Shown piece after piece: positions 53,548 through 62,296 of a stretch of DNA of 64,000 bases (within the stretch, counting starts at the first letter, position 1; each line of letters opens with the position of its first letter). The DNA is from Undibacterium piscinae. GTDB lineage: Bacteria; Pseudomonadota; Gammaproteobacteria; Burkholderiales; Burkholderiaceae_D. Where the stretch lies: NCBI GenBank assembly GCA_003970805.2, contig CP051152.1, positions 3,968,001-4,032,000 of the forward strand, in the 5' to 3' direction. A program made the translations under genes and the position numbers. A model generated the notes under the pieces. The model did no database searches, was not told the DNA's origin, and saw only the letters and a list, made by a program, of their open reading frames with translations.

Positions 53548-55533
53548 TTAAAGCGAAGATTCATTCGATTGGCTTGCCGTATTCGGCGCGACGCGCGGAA
53601 TACTAAGGCTAAAACAACAGCCATGCCCAAGTTCACTGTCTAAACTGATACTGCCGTGCAGCGCTGTGGTGACCAGGTTGTACACAATATTCAAGCCTAG
53701 GCCGCTGCCGCCTTGACCGAGTTTTGTGGTGAAGAAAGGGTCGAACACCCGGGCTAAATTTTCTGCGGCGATGCCCACACCATTATCGCAGACGCGTAAC
53801 TCTATCTGGTCTAACTCCTGTCGCTTGGCGCTGATGCTAATGAGGCCATTTTGCCTGCCCTCAAACGCATGGATCAAGGCATTGCGTATCAGATTATTGA
53901 TGACTTGCCCTAAAGGTCCAGGGTAGCTCTCCATAACGATATCGTTAGGGATATCGGTTTCCACAGTGTGACTAGTTTTACGTAAGCTAGGTCCTAAAGT
54001 TAATAGAATTTCGGCGATGGTGGCATCCAGATTGAAGCTGCGCCTATGCTCGCTGGTTTGATCCACCGCGACTTGTTTAAAGCTGGTGATCAGTTCGGCG
54101 GCATGATGCAGGCTGCGGGTTAAAATGGCGGTGCCATCGCGGTTTTCTTTGATGTAGGCGTCGAGACGGCTACGAGTGAGCCCTTTGCCAGCCATTTCTG
54201 CAGTGATATTTTTGGTGTGGTCTTGCAAGGTGCTGGCCACGGTTAAGCTATTGCCTATCGGGGTGTTGAGCTCATGCGAGATGCCCGCCACCAAAGAACC
54301 TAAGGCGGACATTTTTTCGGCTCTGGCCAGTTCGCTTTGGGTGACAGTCAGGCGTTCCAGGGTCTTGCTGAGTTCTTGCGTTCTTTCGGATACGCGCTGC
54401 TCTAAGCTGCTATTGAGCGCTAAAATATTACTTTCATACTGATGCTTGCTGGTGATATCTTCAAAAGCCAGTATCAACATTTTTTGCTCGCCTAAACGGA
54501 TTACTTTTCCCGAAATTTCGCACAAAATATTTAAGGCGAGTTCCGAGGTTTTCAGCCAGGCAGAAAAACCAGTCACCGCATCATCGCGTATCAGTGTCTC
54601 TATGAATCGCTGTCTGTCATTTGCTTCGGCCCAAACCCCAATTTGCGAGCCGCTTTTCTCTATTACATGGTGTCGCTCTCTTTGAAATAACTGGCACCAG
54701 GCATTATTCACCTCTAGTATTTCGTGCTCACCGTTGTAGCGTGACACTGACATCGCCACCGGGGAGGCATCGAAGATGGCGCTGAATTTTTCTTGACTGA
54801 GGCCAAGCGCTTGCTCTACCCGTTTTCGTTCAAGTAATTCGTTTTGTAGGCTGGCGGTTTTTTGCTCGCCTTCGGCAATTAGTTTGGCCAGATCGCTACG
54901 CATGCTCTCTAAGCCCGAGGCCAGAGAGCCGATTTCGTCTAAACGATTCCAGTGCAGCGCCTGCTTGAGATCGCCACGCGCCAGGCGCAGTGCGGCCGCT
55001 TGCAAGGCGAGCAAAGGCTGGACCATGCGACGTTCAAATAAAAACCAGATAAACCCGATAGAAAATAATACTTGTGCGGCCAGTGAGGCGGCCAGGCTAA
55101 ATAGTTCACTCCATAATTCGCGTTCTATGCGCGCTGTGGTCAATTCCAGTACCAATTGGCCTACTCTAGCGTCGTTGTAAAAAATCTCGCGGGTCTCACG
55201 TAACATGGCCTTGTCAGTGATAGCACTGTTGTGTTTGCTGGCAAAAACATCGCCGTATTCATTGCTGACGGTGATGCTGACAACATCGGGATTACGCATG
55301 ACGGCATCGATCAAATCTTGCGCTACCTTGTTATCCATGTTCCAGATACTCGCGCCCAGGCCGCGCGAGAGCACATTGGCATATTGGCTCATAGGAGCAC
55401 GAATGCGCAGATCCACATCTTTTTCAAATTTGTGATTTAACTGAAAAAACATCAAGAGCAAGGCCGGCAGCAACATCCCGATGACGGTGCCGACGATTAA
55501 GGTCTGTCTGAGATTGAAAGAAGGCCAGCGCAT
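53548..55533 (-). CDS. Membrane sensor histidine kinase, HAMP-PAS-HisKA-type
   Basis: 661 residues. Membrane helix at about 11-29, a ~120-residue periplasmic domain, a second helix at about 155 (LAAQVLFSIGFIWFLFE), HAMP, coiled coil and PAS (KFSAIFDASPVAMSVSRYNG). The H-box is VAGISHELNTPIGNS and the ATPase domain has VCDNGVGIAAENL and KLGQGGSGLGLNIV. It lies 9 bp after the SBP_bac_3 gene (55543-56247), so its signal is probably the ligand of that protein. The second half is paralogous to the frameshifted kinase at 3562-4816. No response regulator follows. Confidence 0.9.
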   Translation of the reverse strand: MRWPSFNLRQTLIVGTVIGMLLPALLLMFFQLNHKFEKDVDLRIRAPMSQYANVLSRGLGASIWNMDNKVAQDLIDAVMRNPDVVSITVSNEYGDVFASKHNSAITDKAMLRETREIFYNDARVGQLVLELTTARIERELWSELFSLAASLAAQVLFSIGFIWFLFERRMVQPLLALQAAALRLARGDLKQALHWNRLDEIGSLASGLESMRSDLAKLIAEGEQKTASLQNELLERKRVEQALGLSQEKFSAIFDASPVAMSVSRYNGEHEILEVNNAWCQLFQRERHHVIEKSGSQIGVWAEANDRQRFIETLIRDDAVTGFSAWLKTSELALNILCEISGKVIRLGEQKMLILAFEDITSKHQYESNILALNSSLEQRVSERTQELSKTLERLTVTQSELARAEKMSALGSLVAGISHELNTPIGNSLTVASTLQDHTKNITAEMAGKGLTRSRLDAYIKENRDGTAILTRSLHHAAELITSFKQVAVDQTSEHRRSFNLDATIAEILLTLGPSLRKTSHTVETDIPNDIVMESYPGPLGQVINNLIRNALIHAFEGRQNGLISISAKRQELDQIELRVCDNGVGIAAENLARVFDPFFTTKLGQGGSGLGLNIVYNLVTTALHGSISLDSELGHGCCFSLSIPRVAPNTASQSNESSL

Positions 55534-55542
55534 AGGTGAGGG

Positions 55543-56247
55543 TTAGCGACAAGTGCTTAGTTGCGCATTAAACTGCGATATGAAATCCGGGTGTGTTTCT
55601 AAAAAACGCCGACCAAAATACGCATGCAGGGGCTGATCTTTGTGGATGAAGGTTTTTAGCGTATCGACTGGGATCTTGGATTGTTGCATGGCGGCAGCTA
55701 TTGCCAGATTGCCAGCCAGGATTGCATCTGCGCGCCCCAGCAGGAAGGCTTTCAGTAGTAACTCATCGGTCTGCGGTGTCAGTACCACTTGATAGCCCTG
55801 TTCCTGCAAAAATTTTAAACGATTCGAGCCAAAATGTGCGCCGACCTTGGCCTTGGCCTTAAAGTCGGCAGAGGTGGGATCGAGTTGAGTATTCGCCGGC
55901 AAATACCAGACCCATTTTTGTTCGGCAATGACCGCGGTTGCCTCGGCCCATAGCAGCCGTTCAGGTTTGAGAGTGGCAGGGAAAAAACCATCCACCTGGG
56001 CTTTTTCAGCCATTACCTGAGCCCGCTCCCAGGGGTAAACTTTGATCACAAACGCCTGCTTCATGCGGGTTAATACACAGGAGACGACTTTTACGGCGAT
56101 ACCATCGAAGCGCTGATTGGCTAAATAGCTGCCGTACGGGGCTTGATCGTGGGTCGCCAGCAGGATAGGCGCAGCGTTCTGCGCCAGGCAATTTTGCCCT
56201 AGGCAGCTTAGCAGTAGGCAGTAAAGATACGGGGAGAGCAGTTTCAT
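55543..56247 (-). CDS. SBP_bac_3-family periplasmic binding protein
   Basis: 234 residues. A signal peptide, MKLLSPYLYCLLLSCLGQNC, then APILLATHDQAPYGSYLANQ, CVLTRMKQAFVIKVYPWERA and KAKVGAHFGSNRLKFLQEQG. No permease genes nearby. It starts the operon whose second gene is the sensor kinase, a layout used when binding proteins act in signalling. Similar to, but not a close copy of, the binding protein at 35604-36386. Confidence 0.85.
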   Translation of the reverse strand: MKLLSPYLYCLLLSCLGQNCLAQNAAPILLATHDQAPYGSYLANQRFDGIAVKVVSCVLTRMKQAFVIKVYPWERAQVMAEKAQVDGFFPATLKPERLLWAEATAVIAEQKWVWYLPANTQLDPTSADFKAKAKVGAHFGSNRLKFLQEQGYQVVLTPQTDELLLKAFLLGRADAILAGNLAIAAAMQQSKIPVDTLKTFIHKDQPLHAYFGRRFLETHPDFISQFNAQLSTCR

Positions 56248-56507
56248 CGATCGATTCCGTCAAGTATGAAACAAAGGCGATGCGACTTAGAAATTTAGCC
56301 TAGCGCTTACAGCTTTAGTGGAACTGTGGACTGCGGTAAAATTTGTAGCTCTCAATGCAAGTATCCCTGAGCTAGGCGCGATAGTCAATTACAGAAGTGA
56401 ATTAGTGCCGACTGGGGTTAAAAAGCTGCCTGCGGCTAAGGGTTTAAATACAAAATCGAATCCCATATCCCGTAAAATGTAGGCTTCTCATGAAGCTGGA
56501 GTATCGC

Positions 56508-56924
56508 ATGACAGACCAGTTGGCCTTATCAGGCCAAACATCAGCGCAAACAATTGCAGCTGAGCAGCAGGGCGTACTTAAGCTCAACGATATTCGCGAT
56601 CAGTTGCGCGTTTTTGTTGCCGAGCGCAACTGGGCACAATTCCATACTCCCAAGAATCTGGCCTGCGCCTTGAGCGTAGAAGCGGCTGAACTATTGGAGC
56701 CCTTTCAATGGCTGCAAAGCGGTAGTGCGGATGAGTTGAATGCCACAACGCGCACGGCCATCCGCCACGAAATGGCCGATGTCCTCAATTACCTGGTGAT
56801 GTTGGCTGATCGTCTTGAGGTCGATTTACTGACAGCAGCACAAGAGAAAATTGCTCTGAATGCGCTCAAGTACCCGATTGAGCAGGTACGTGGCGACCCC
56901 AGAAAATATTCAGATTATTCCTGA
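56508..56924 (+). CDS. MazG-like nucleotide pyrophosphohydrolase
   Basis: 138 residues from ATG 56508, with a GGAG site. The MazG-like helices are LRVFVAERNWAQFHTPKNLA, LSVEAAELLEPFQWLQSG (EExxE-type metal site) and EMADVLNYLVMLADRL, with ExxD. This matches the short single-domain type (YP_like/RS21-C6) that hydrolyses non-canonical nucleoside triphosphates. Start ATG 56490 is possible but lacks a site. Confidence 0.88.
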   Translation: MTDQLALSGQTSAQTIAAEQQGVLKLNDIRDQLRVFVAERNWAQFHTPKNLACALSVEAAELLEPFQWLQSGSADELNATTRTAIRHEMADVLNYLVMLADRLEVDLLTAAQEKIALNALKYPIEQVRGDPRKYSDYS

Positions 56925-57044
56925 AAACGGATTCGGCGCCCAGGTCTCAGATAGATCACTGATGCAATATAAGTTTGCGAAGTATGAATATTTTCATATT
57001 TTTCATTCTACAATGCTTGTTATTTTCTCATCTAGATGCGTTGA

Positions 57045-60000
57045 ATGAAAGTGACTATGACTATCAAAAAAGCTCCAAGAAATATTGCCTTTCATTGGCA
57101 TCTGGCCTATTTTTTCGTCGGGTTGATGGTCTTTTTTGCGCTTATTAGCACCTGGTATTTTCAATCGGCAACCGAACGCTTGCTACTCATACAGGCGCGC
57201 GAAAGCTTCGAGAGCATTAATAGAAGTGCCTCCAGCCAAGTCAACGAGATTTATTCAAATGCCGCAAGAAGCATAGAATTATTGGCGGAACAGCGCTTGA
57301 TGCGCGCCACTACGCTGAAAGAAAGGCTCGATAGTCTGCCTTATCTTGTGACTGCCTTGCGGTCGCAAGCGAGCTTGGCATCGATTTATGTCGGCTACGA
57401 AAATGGCGATTTTTTTCAGCTTAGACCTTGGCGCAATGAGGCCGCACTGCAAACACATTTTCAGGCGCCGCCAGATACTGCCTGGGTGGCGCAGAGTATT
57501 GAAATGGCTCAGCGTGAAAGCCGTGGGACTTATCTGTTTTTCGATCAAAATTTACAGTTGCTGGAGCGGGTGAGCAAAGACGATTACTTTTTTGATCCGC
57601 GTCAAAGGTCCTGGTATCAAAGCGCAAAAGCGAGTGCTGGAGTGAAGAGCGGTCAACCTTACGTATTTTTTTCAACGGGTAAAGTGGGTGTCTCCATTTC
57701 TCAGGAAACGGGGAATCGACTAGCCGTGGTCGGTGCCGATGTGCGTTTAGAGACCATCGCCTCGCGTTTAATGGAGCATAAGGGAACACCAGATTCTCGT
57801 TTTCTGCTTTTGAGCGCGCAACAAGAGGTCATGGCGAGTAATAAAGGTTTGCCAGACCTGAGTCATGTTGTAGACGGAAAATTAATTTTACCGAATTTGT
57901 CGCAATTTGATGGTCGGGTGATGGGCGTGCTGCGTGACCAATATGCGCAACGCAAAGGAAGTGTGTTTAGCTTCGAAGCCGCTGGTGATATCTGGGAGGG
58001 CATGATCAGAACTATTTCTGTGCCGGGAGGTGAGGAATTACAATTTTGGGCTGCTGCGCCGCATGCTGAATTACTGGCGCCGGCGATTGCAGTACGCAAT
58101 CAAAGCCTGCTGATCAATGCCACCTTATTGGTCTTGGGCGTGGCGCTGGCGATGCTGCTGGCGCGTATGGCATCACGACCGCTGGTGCAGCTTAATCAGG
58201 AAGCCTTGCGGATCGCCCGTTTTGATTTCAGCCAGGCGATTAAGGTGAGCGCACGCATCACCGAAATTGTCGAACTGGCGAGCTCTATGGATAAAATGAA
58301 GACAACCATAGAGCATTTTTTAGACTTATCACAAGCACTGGCTGCTGAAACTAATTTTCAACGCTTACTGCTGCGCATCGTGTCGGACATGCGTACGCTT
58401 ACTCAGGCGCAGGGAGGGATGATTTTTCTGGCCGACCCTAGCGAGCGGCAACTTGATTTGGTGCACATGCAATGGGATAAGCAGCAATCCGGCCCTATCG
58501 TCAGCTTGTCCGCTTTGGATAGAGCGGCAGAGCATTTACATCCCATCGTACAGATGCTAGACCAGCAGCAAGAGTTGCAGACACTGAGTGCGGAACAGGT
58601 GAGCCGGCATTTCGGATTTTTAAGCGCAGTGGGGTACCATGCTTGCGCCGCTGCGACACTGGTGAACCTGCCTTTGAAAAATAAAAATGGTGAGTTATTG
58701 GGCGTGTTGGCGCTGTTGCTGCCGAGTGGGCAGACGCTCAGTGTCGAGTTGCTGGCGTTTGCCCGCGCCCTATCGACCACGGCTGCCATTGCACTCAACA
58801 CCCAGCGTCTGGTGGAGGAGCAAAAGACCTTGATGAATGCTTTCATAGAATTATTAGCCGGGGCGATTGATGCTAAGAGTGCCTACACCGGTGGTCATTG
58901 TCAACGAGTCCCGGTTCTCACAACGATGTTGGCTGAGGCTGCCTGTGATATCGAAAATGGTCCGTATGCGGACTTTAATCTCAACGAGGATGAGCGCGAA
59001 GCCTTGCGTATCGCGTGCTGGCTGCACGATTGCGGCAAAATCACCACGCCCGAATTTGTGGTCGACAAAGCCACCAAACTGGAGACCCTGTATGACCGTA
59101 TTCATGAAGTGAGAATGCGCTTTGAAGTGCTCAAGCGAGATGCGCAGTTGGCCAGCCTGCAAGCGCAATTAGACGGTGCGGATGCCGCCACGCTGGCACC
59201 CCAGCTGGCTGCCGCGCTTGCCGAGCTTGATGAAGATTTCGCGTTTGTGGCACATTGCAACGAGGGCGGAGAATTTATGGCTCCGGAAAAAATAGCGCGA
59301 CTTCAGCAGATTGCGCAGCGTACATGGCTGCGCACGCTGGATGATAATCTGGGTATTTCGCACGAAGAAAAAGCGCGGAAATCTACCCCCGAGGGGCGCT
59401 CTGAAATTGATTTGCCAGTGCTCGAAAAACTGTTGGCGGATAAGTCTGAGCATTTGCATCAGCGCTCGGCGCGCGATCAAATGGCGGCGGACAATGAGTG
59501 GGGATTTCAAATGAAAGTTCCTGAGCTGCTGTATAACCGTGGTGAACTCTATAACCTGTCGGTCGCGCGTGGCACTCTGAGCGAAGAAGAACGTTACAAA
59601 ATTAACGAACATATCGTACAGACGATCATCATGTTGGAGAAGCTGCCTTTCCCTAGGCATTTGCGTCTGGTGCCCGAAATCGCCGGCGGTCACCATGAAA
59701 AAATGGATGGCAGCGGTTACCCTAAGAGGCTTAAAAAAGATGAGATGAGCCCATTGGCGCGTATGATGGCGATCGCGGATATTTTTGAAGCGCTTACCGC
59801 GGTAGATAGACCTTATAAAAAGGGTAAATTATTATCCGAGGCGATCAAGATTATGGGTTTTATGAAGAAAGATCAGCACATCGACGGCGAATTATTTGAA
59901 CTGTTTTTAAGTTCTGGCGTGTACCTCGTCTATGCGCAGAAGTTCATGCGTCCGGAACAAATCGACAGTGTAGACCTGAGCCCGTATTTGAAGGCGACAG

Positions 60001-60065
60001 CAAGTAATAGTGACTCTAATAGTGACTCTAACAGCGACTCTAATTTTAAAGTGAACGCAGCATGA
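57045..60065 (+). CDS. Membrane Cache-HAMP-GAF-HD-GYP signalling protein
   Basis: 1006 residues. Membrane helix at about 19-40, a large periplasmic double-Cache-like domain (VKSGQPYVFFSTGKVGVSIS), second helix near 350, HAMP, a GAF domain (~435-595) and then HD-GYP. The HD part is ACWLHDCGKITTPEFVVDK; the GYP part GGHHEKMDGSGYPKRLKKDE matches the HHExxDGxGYP signature. A helical insert of about 150 residues separates the two halves, and EEERYKINEHIVQTI is also typical. Likely a cyclic-di-GMP phosphodiesterase. The C-terminus has an NSDSNSDSNSDSN tail (12-bp repeats). Its stop overlaps the wbuC start (ATGA). Confidence 0.9.
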   Translation: MKVTMTIKKAPRNIAFHWHLAYFFVGLMVFFALISTWYFQSATERLLLIQARESFESINRSASSQVNEIYSNAARSIELLAEQRLMRATTLKERLDSLPYLVTALRSQASLASIYVGYENGDFFQLRPWRNEAALQTHFQAPPDTAWVAQSIEMAQRESRGTYLFFDQNLQLLERVSKDDYFFDPRQRSWYQSAKASAGVKSGQPYVFFSTGKVGVSISQETGNRLAVVGADVRLETIASRLMEHKGTPDSRFLLLSAQQEVMASNKGLPDLSHVVDGKLILPNLSQFDGRVMGVLRDQYAQRKGSVFSFEAAGDIWEGMIRTISVPGGEELQFWAAAPHAELLAPAIAVRNQSLLINATLLVLGVALAMLLARMASRPLVQLNQEALRIARFDFSQAIKVSARITEIVELASSMDKMKTTIEHFLDLSQALAAETNFQRLLLRIVSDMRTLTQAQGGMIFLADPSERQLDLVHMQWDKQQSGPIVSLSALDRAAEHLHPIVQMLDQQQELQTLSAEQVSRHFGFLSAVGYHACAAATLVNLPLKNKNGELLGVLALLLPSGQTLSVELLAFARALSTTAAIALNTQRLVEEQKTLMNAFIELLAGAIDAKSAYTGGHCQRVPVLTTMLAEAACDIENGPYADFNLNEDEREALRIACWLHDCGKITTPEFVVDKATKLETLYDRIHEVRMRFEVLKRDAQLASLQAQLDGADAATLAPQLAAALAELDEDFAFVAHCNEGGEFMAPEKIARLQQIAQRTWLRTLDDNLGISHEEKARKSTPEGRSEIDLPVLEKLLADKSEHLHQRSARDQMAADNEWGFQMKVPELLYNRGELYNLSVARGTLSEEERYKINEHIVQTIIMLEKLPFPRHLRLVPEIAGGHHEKMDGSGYPKRLKKDEMSPLARMMAIADIFEALTAVDRPYKKGKLLSEAIKIMGFMKKDQHIDGELFELFLSSGVYLVYAQKFMRPEQIDSVDLSPYLKATASNSDSNSDSNSDSNFKVNAA
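60006..60041. repeat. 12-bp in-frame tandem array
   Basis: Three units of AATAGTGACTCT (last one AACAGCGACTCT) encode the NSDS repeats at the end of the HD-GYP protein. Confidence 0.9.
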
Positions 60066-60538
60066 TCAACATCATTAACCAGGAAACCCTGAGTGAGCTC
60101 TCGCAAGTGGCAGCGGCCAGTCCGCGCCTGCGTAAAAACCTCAATCTGCACGCCAGTAATGAATCGCGCAGCCATAGATTGCTCAATGCGCTAGAGCCTG
60201 GCACCTATATTCAACCGCATTGCCACCTTGATGCCGAGAAAGATGAAACCATGATTGCCCTGAGCGGTAGTTTTGGCATACTCATTTTTGATATCGATGG
60301 CAAGGTGTGCGAGAAAATCCTGATGACGGCTGGGCAGGGCAATCTTGGTGTGACGATACCGACCGGGGTATTTCATAGTATGGTCGCACTGGAACCCGCT
60401 TCGGTGTTTTTTGAATCTAAGGCCGGACCGTATGTGGCGGTGGCCGATGCCGAGAAAGCCAGTTGGGCACCCGCCGAAGGTGAGCCAGGGTGCGCTGCTT
60501 ATCTGGCACAAATGCTGGCACACTTTAGCGCGCCCTAA
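60062..60538 (+). CDS. wbuC: WbuC-family cupin-fold metalloprotein
   Basis: 158 residues. The N-terminal IINQETLSELSQVAAASPRL is followed by a cupin: EPGTYIQPHCHLDAEKDETM with metal ligands His-His-Glu, and GVTIPTGVFHSMVALEPASV. WbuC proteins are often next to O-antigen genes but the function is unknown. It overlaps the HD-GYP gene by 4 bp and so is translated with it. Confidence 0.88.
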   Translation: MINIINQETLSELSQVAAASPRLRKNLNLHASNESRSHRLLNALEPGTYIQPHCHLDAEKDETMIALSGSFGILIFDIDGKVCEKILMTAGQGNLGVTIPTGVFHSMVALEPASVFFESKAGPYVAVADAEKASWAPAEGEPGCAAYLAQMLAHFSAP

Positions 60539-60584
60539 AGACTAGCCTTAAACCGATGGTCGAGCCCCGATATTTTTAGTGGGC

Positions 60585-60651
60585 AGGCCAGCGCGCATAT
60601 TCCATGCGGTTTAGCGGGCATGCTCGGCTGCAGAGCGCATGGACTATGCGT
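60585..60651. repeat. Family A hairpin repeat, copy 3
   Basis: GCGCGCATATTCCATGCGG facing AGCGCATGGACTATGCG with a GC-rich centre, 48 bp past the wbuC stop. Confidence 0.8.
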
Positions 60652-60755
60652 GGTGAGTGCGTGGTGAACCTAGCCTGATTAGAACCCGAGCGCTGGGCCG
60701 GTTAGCGCATCATTGCTAACTCAGACTACTCATACCATTCACACTAAGGATTTTT

Positions 60756-61088
60756 ATGCTTGGGCATATCGCCGCATTTTCCCACCATGTTTTGTTCTGC
60801 TTGAAGCGTCCCGATTCGTCGGAAGATCGCGCCCAATTGCTGGCTGCGCTGCATGCACTGGCGCAGATCGAGGTGGTACGCGGCATGCATATTTCTTTAC
60901 CAGCAGCGCCAGGCCATGATCCTGTGGTCGATAGGAATTACGACCTGTCTTTGCTATTGTTTTTCGATAGCATAGAAGACGAAAAAACATATCAAAGTCA
61001 TGCTTTGCATCAAAAATTTATTCAGGAAAACGCCGCTTTGCTGGGCTCAGTGCGGGTGTTTGATTCGTTCAGCCAAAACTCAAACTGA
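60756..61088 (+). CDS. Dabb (stress-responsive A/B barrel) domain protein
   Basis: 110 residues, one Dabb dimeric ferredoxin-like barrel: HHVLFCLKRPDSSEDRAQLL, IEVVRGMHISLPAAPGHDPV, YDLSLLLFFDSIEDEKTYQS and HALHQKFIQENAALL. Members range from stress proteins to cyclases; the bacterial type is uncharacterised. The first 10 residues may be an over-extended start. Flanked on both sides by family A repeats. Confidence 0.82.
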   Translation: MLGHIAAFSHHVLFCLKRPDSSEDRAQLLAALHALAQIEVVRGMHISLPAAPGHDPVVDRNYDLSLLLFFDSIEDEKTYQSHALHQKFIQENAALLGSVRVFDSFSQNSN

Positions 61089-61123
61089 AGCCTGACTGAG
61101 GTACGCGTGCCATTATTTTTTTT

Positions 61124-61197
61124 GCATGCCCGCCAAGGCGCATATTCTATGCGCTTGTCCAGCCTGCCTAGCCGCAAAGCCGCATGGGCTATGCGTG
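61124..61197. repeat. Family A hairpin repeat, copy 4
   Basis: AAGGCGCATATTCTATGCGC facing GCCGCATGGGCTATGCG, about 35 bp past the Dabb stop. Confidence 0.8.
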
Positions 61198-61249
61198 TTG
61201 GGCTAGTACTCAAAATTGTTACTGTTCAGGCCTGCTATGAAAAAAGTCA

Positions 61250-61353
61250 AAACCACTCAACAGAGGCACAGAGACACAGGATTCACAGAGGAAAGCCCAA
61301 GGCATTTCTCCTGTTTTTCTCTGTGTCTCGGTGTCTCCTTTGAGAGGTTTTTA
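61250..61353. repeat. Family D-type inverted repeat (CAGAGACACAGG / TGTGTCTCGGTGTCTC)
   Basis: The arms AAACCACTCAACAGAGGCAC and TCTCCTTTGAGAGGTTTTT, with CACAGAGACACAGG units, form a long imperfect hairpin. Similar to 40781-40859 in design. Confidence 0.7.
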
Positions 61354-61412
61354 ACGTTTTTTTTAATAATTTTAGTAGCAGGCTGAATAGATACCAAAAT
61401 TAAGTAGCAAAT

Positions 61413-62099
61413 CTAAGCGCGCAGATCTGCCAGCAAGTTGCCGGCTGCTAGGGCGGCTTGCTCGTGGCCGGGTTCGCGCCAGGATTCTGTTAATGCCTCG
61501 CTCTGCCATTGTTGCATGGCGTTGGTTTGCAATAGATGCTGGGCGTAAGCAGCGGATTTTTCGTTTAATGCCAGCCCATAGCTTTGCGCCCGAAATACCA
61601 CCGGAGCGAAGAAGGCATCGATCGCAGTGAATTTGGCACCGGCTAAAAACGGGCCACCGAATTGATCCAAACCTTGGTTCCAAAGTTCATTGAGTCTGGC
61701 GATGTCGTGATTAAACGCGGCGCTAGTGGCAGGCATCTGTATCCGGAAACCTACATGCATAGGGCAAGTTTGGCGGATTGCAGTAAAACCGCTATGCATC
61801 TCGGCCGCCGCACAGCGCGCCCAGGTGCGTGCCTTGCCATCGGTTGGCCAGACGCCAGCATGTCTTTCTGCCAGATATTCTATGATGGCCAGTGAATCCC
61901 AAACCACATCGACGGCTTTGCTGGCGTGTAGGCAGGGTACTTTACCGGCCGGATTAAAGCTTCTGAATTCATCCCAGTTAGAGTCACTACCAAACGGTGC
62001 GATTTTTTCTTCGAAAGGAATCCCGAGTTCGCGCATCAGCGCCCAAGGACGCAAGGACCAGGAGGAATAATTTTTATTTGCGATGAATAGTGTGTACAT
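61413..62099 (-). CDS. Glutathione S-transferase family protein
   Basis: 228 residues. The thioredoxin-like domain opens MYTLFIANKNYSSWSLRPWA, with YSSWSLRPW as the glutathione-binding Ser/Arg segment and FNPAGKVPCLHA as the cis-Pro loop. The C-terminal helical domain includes GVWPTDGKARTWARCAAAEM and LAGAKFTAIDAFFAPVVF with the N-capping-type motif. Substrate unknown. It stands alone between repeat-rich spacers. Confidence 0.9.
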   Translation of the reverse strand: MYTLFIANKNYSSWSLRPWALMRELGIPFEEKIAPFGSDSNWDEFRSFNPAGKVPCLHASKAVDVVWDSLAIIEYLAERHAGVWPTDGKARTWARCAAAEMHSGFTAIRQTCPMHVGFRIQMPATSAAFNHDIARLNELWNQGLDQFGGPFLAGAKFTAIDAFFAPVVFRAQSYGLALNEKSAAYAQHLLQTNAMQQWQSEALTESWREPGHEQAALAAGNLLADLRA

Positions 62100-62296
62100 G
62101 GAAGCTCCAAGGGGGGATGGGTGAGGCTTGATGTGTATGGTAAAAGCGCGGCGGCTTAAAAATCACTGAAACGGTGATTGATTTGGTCCTGGTTTCAAAA
62201 TCTCGGCGCTTAAACTAGTGTAAAAAACCAATGCAGAGTATATGCGAAATCGCACTAGGCAGCGTGTCCATGCATCTTTGCGCAGTCTCACTCTAT

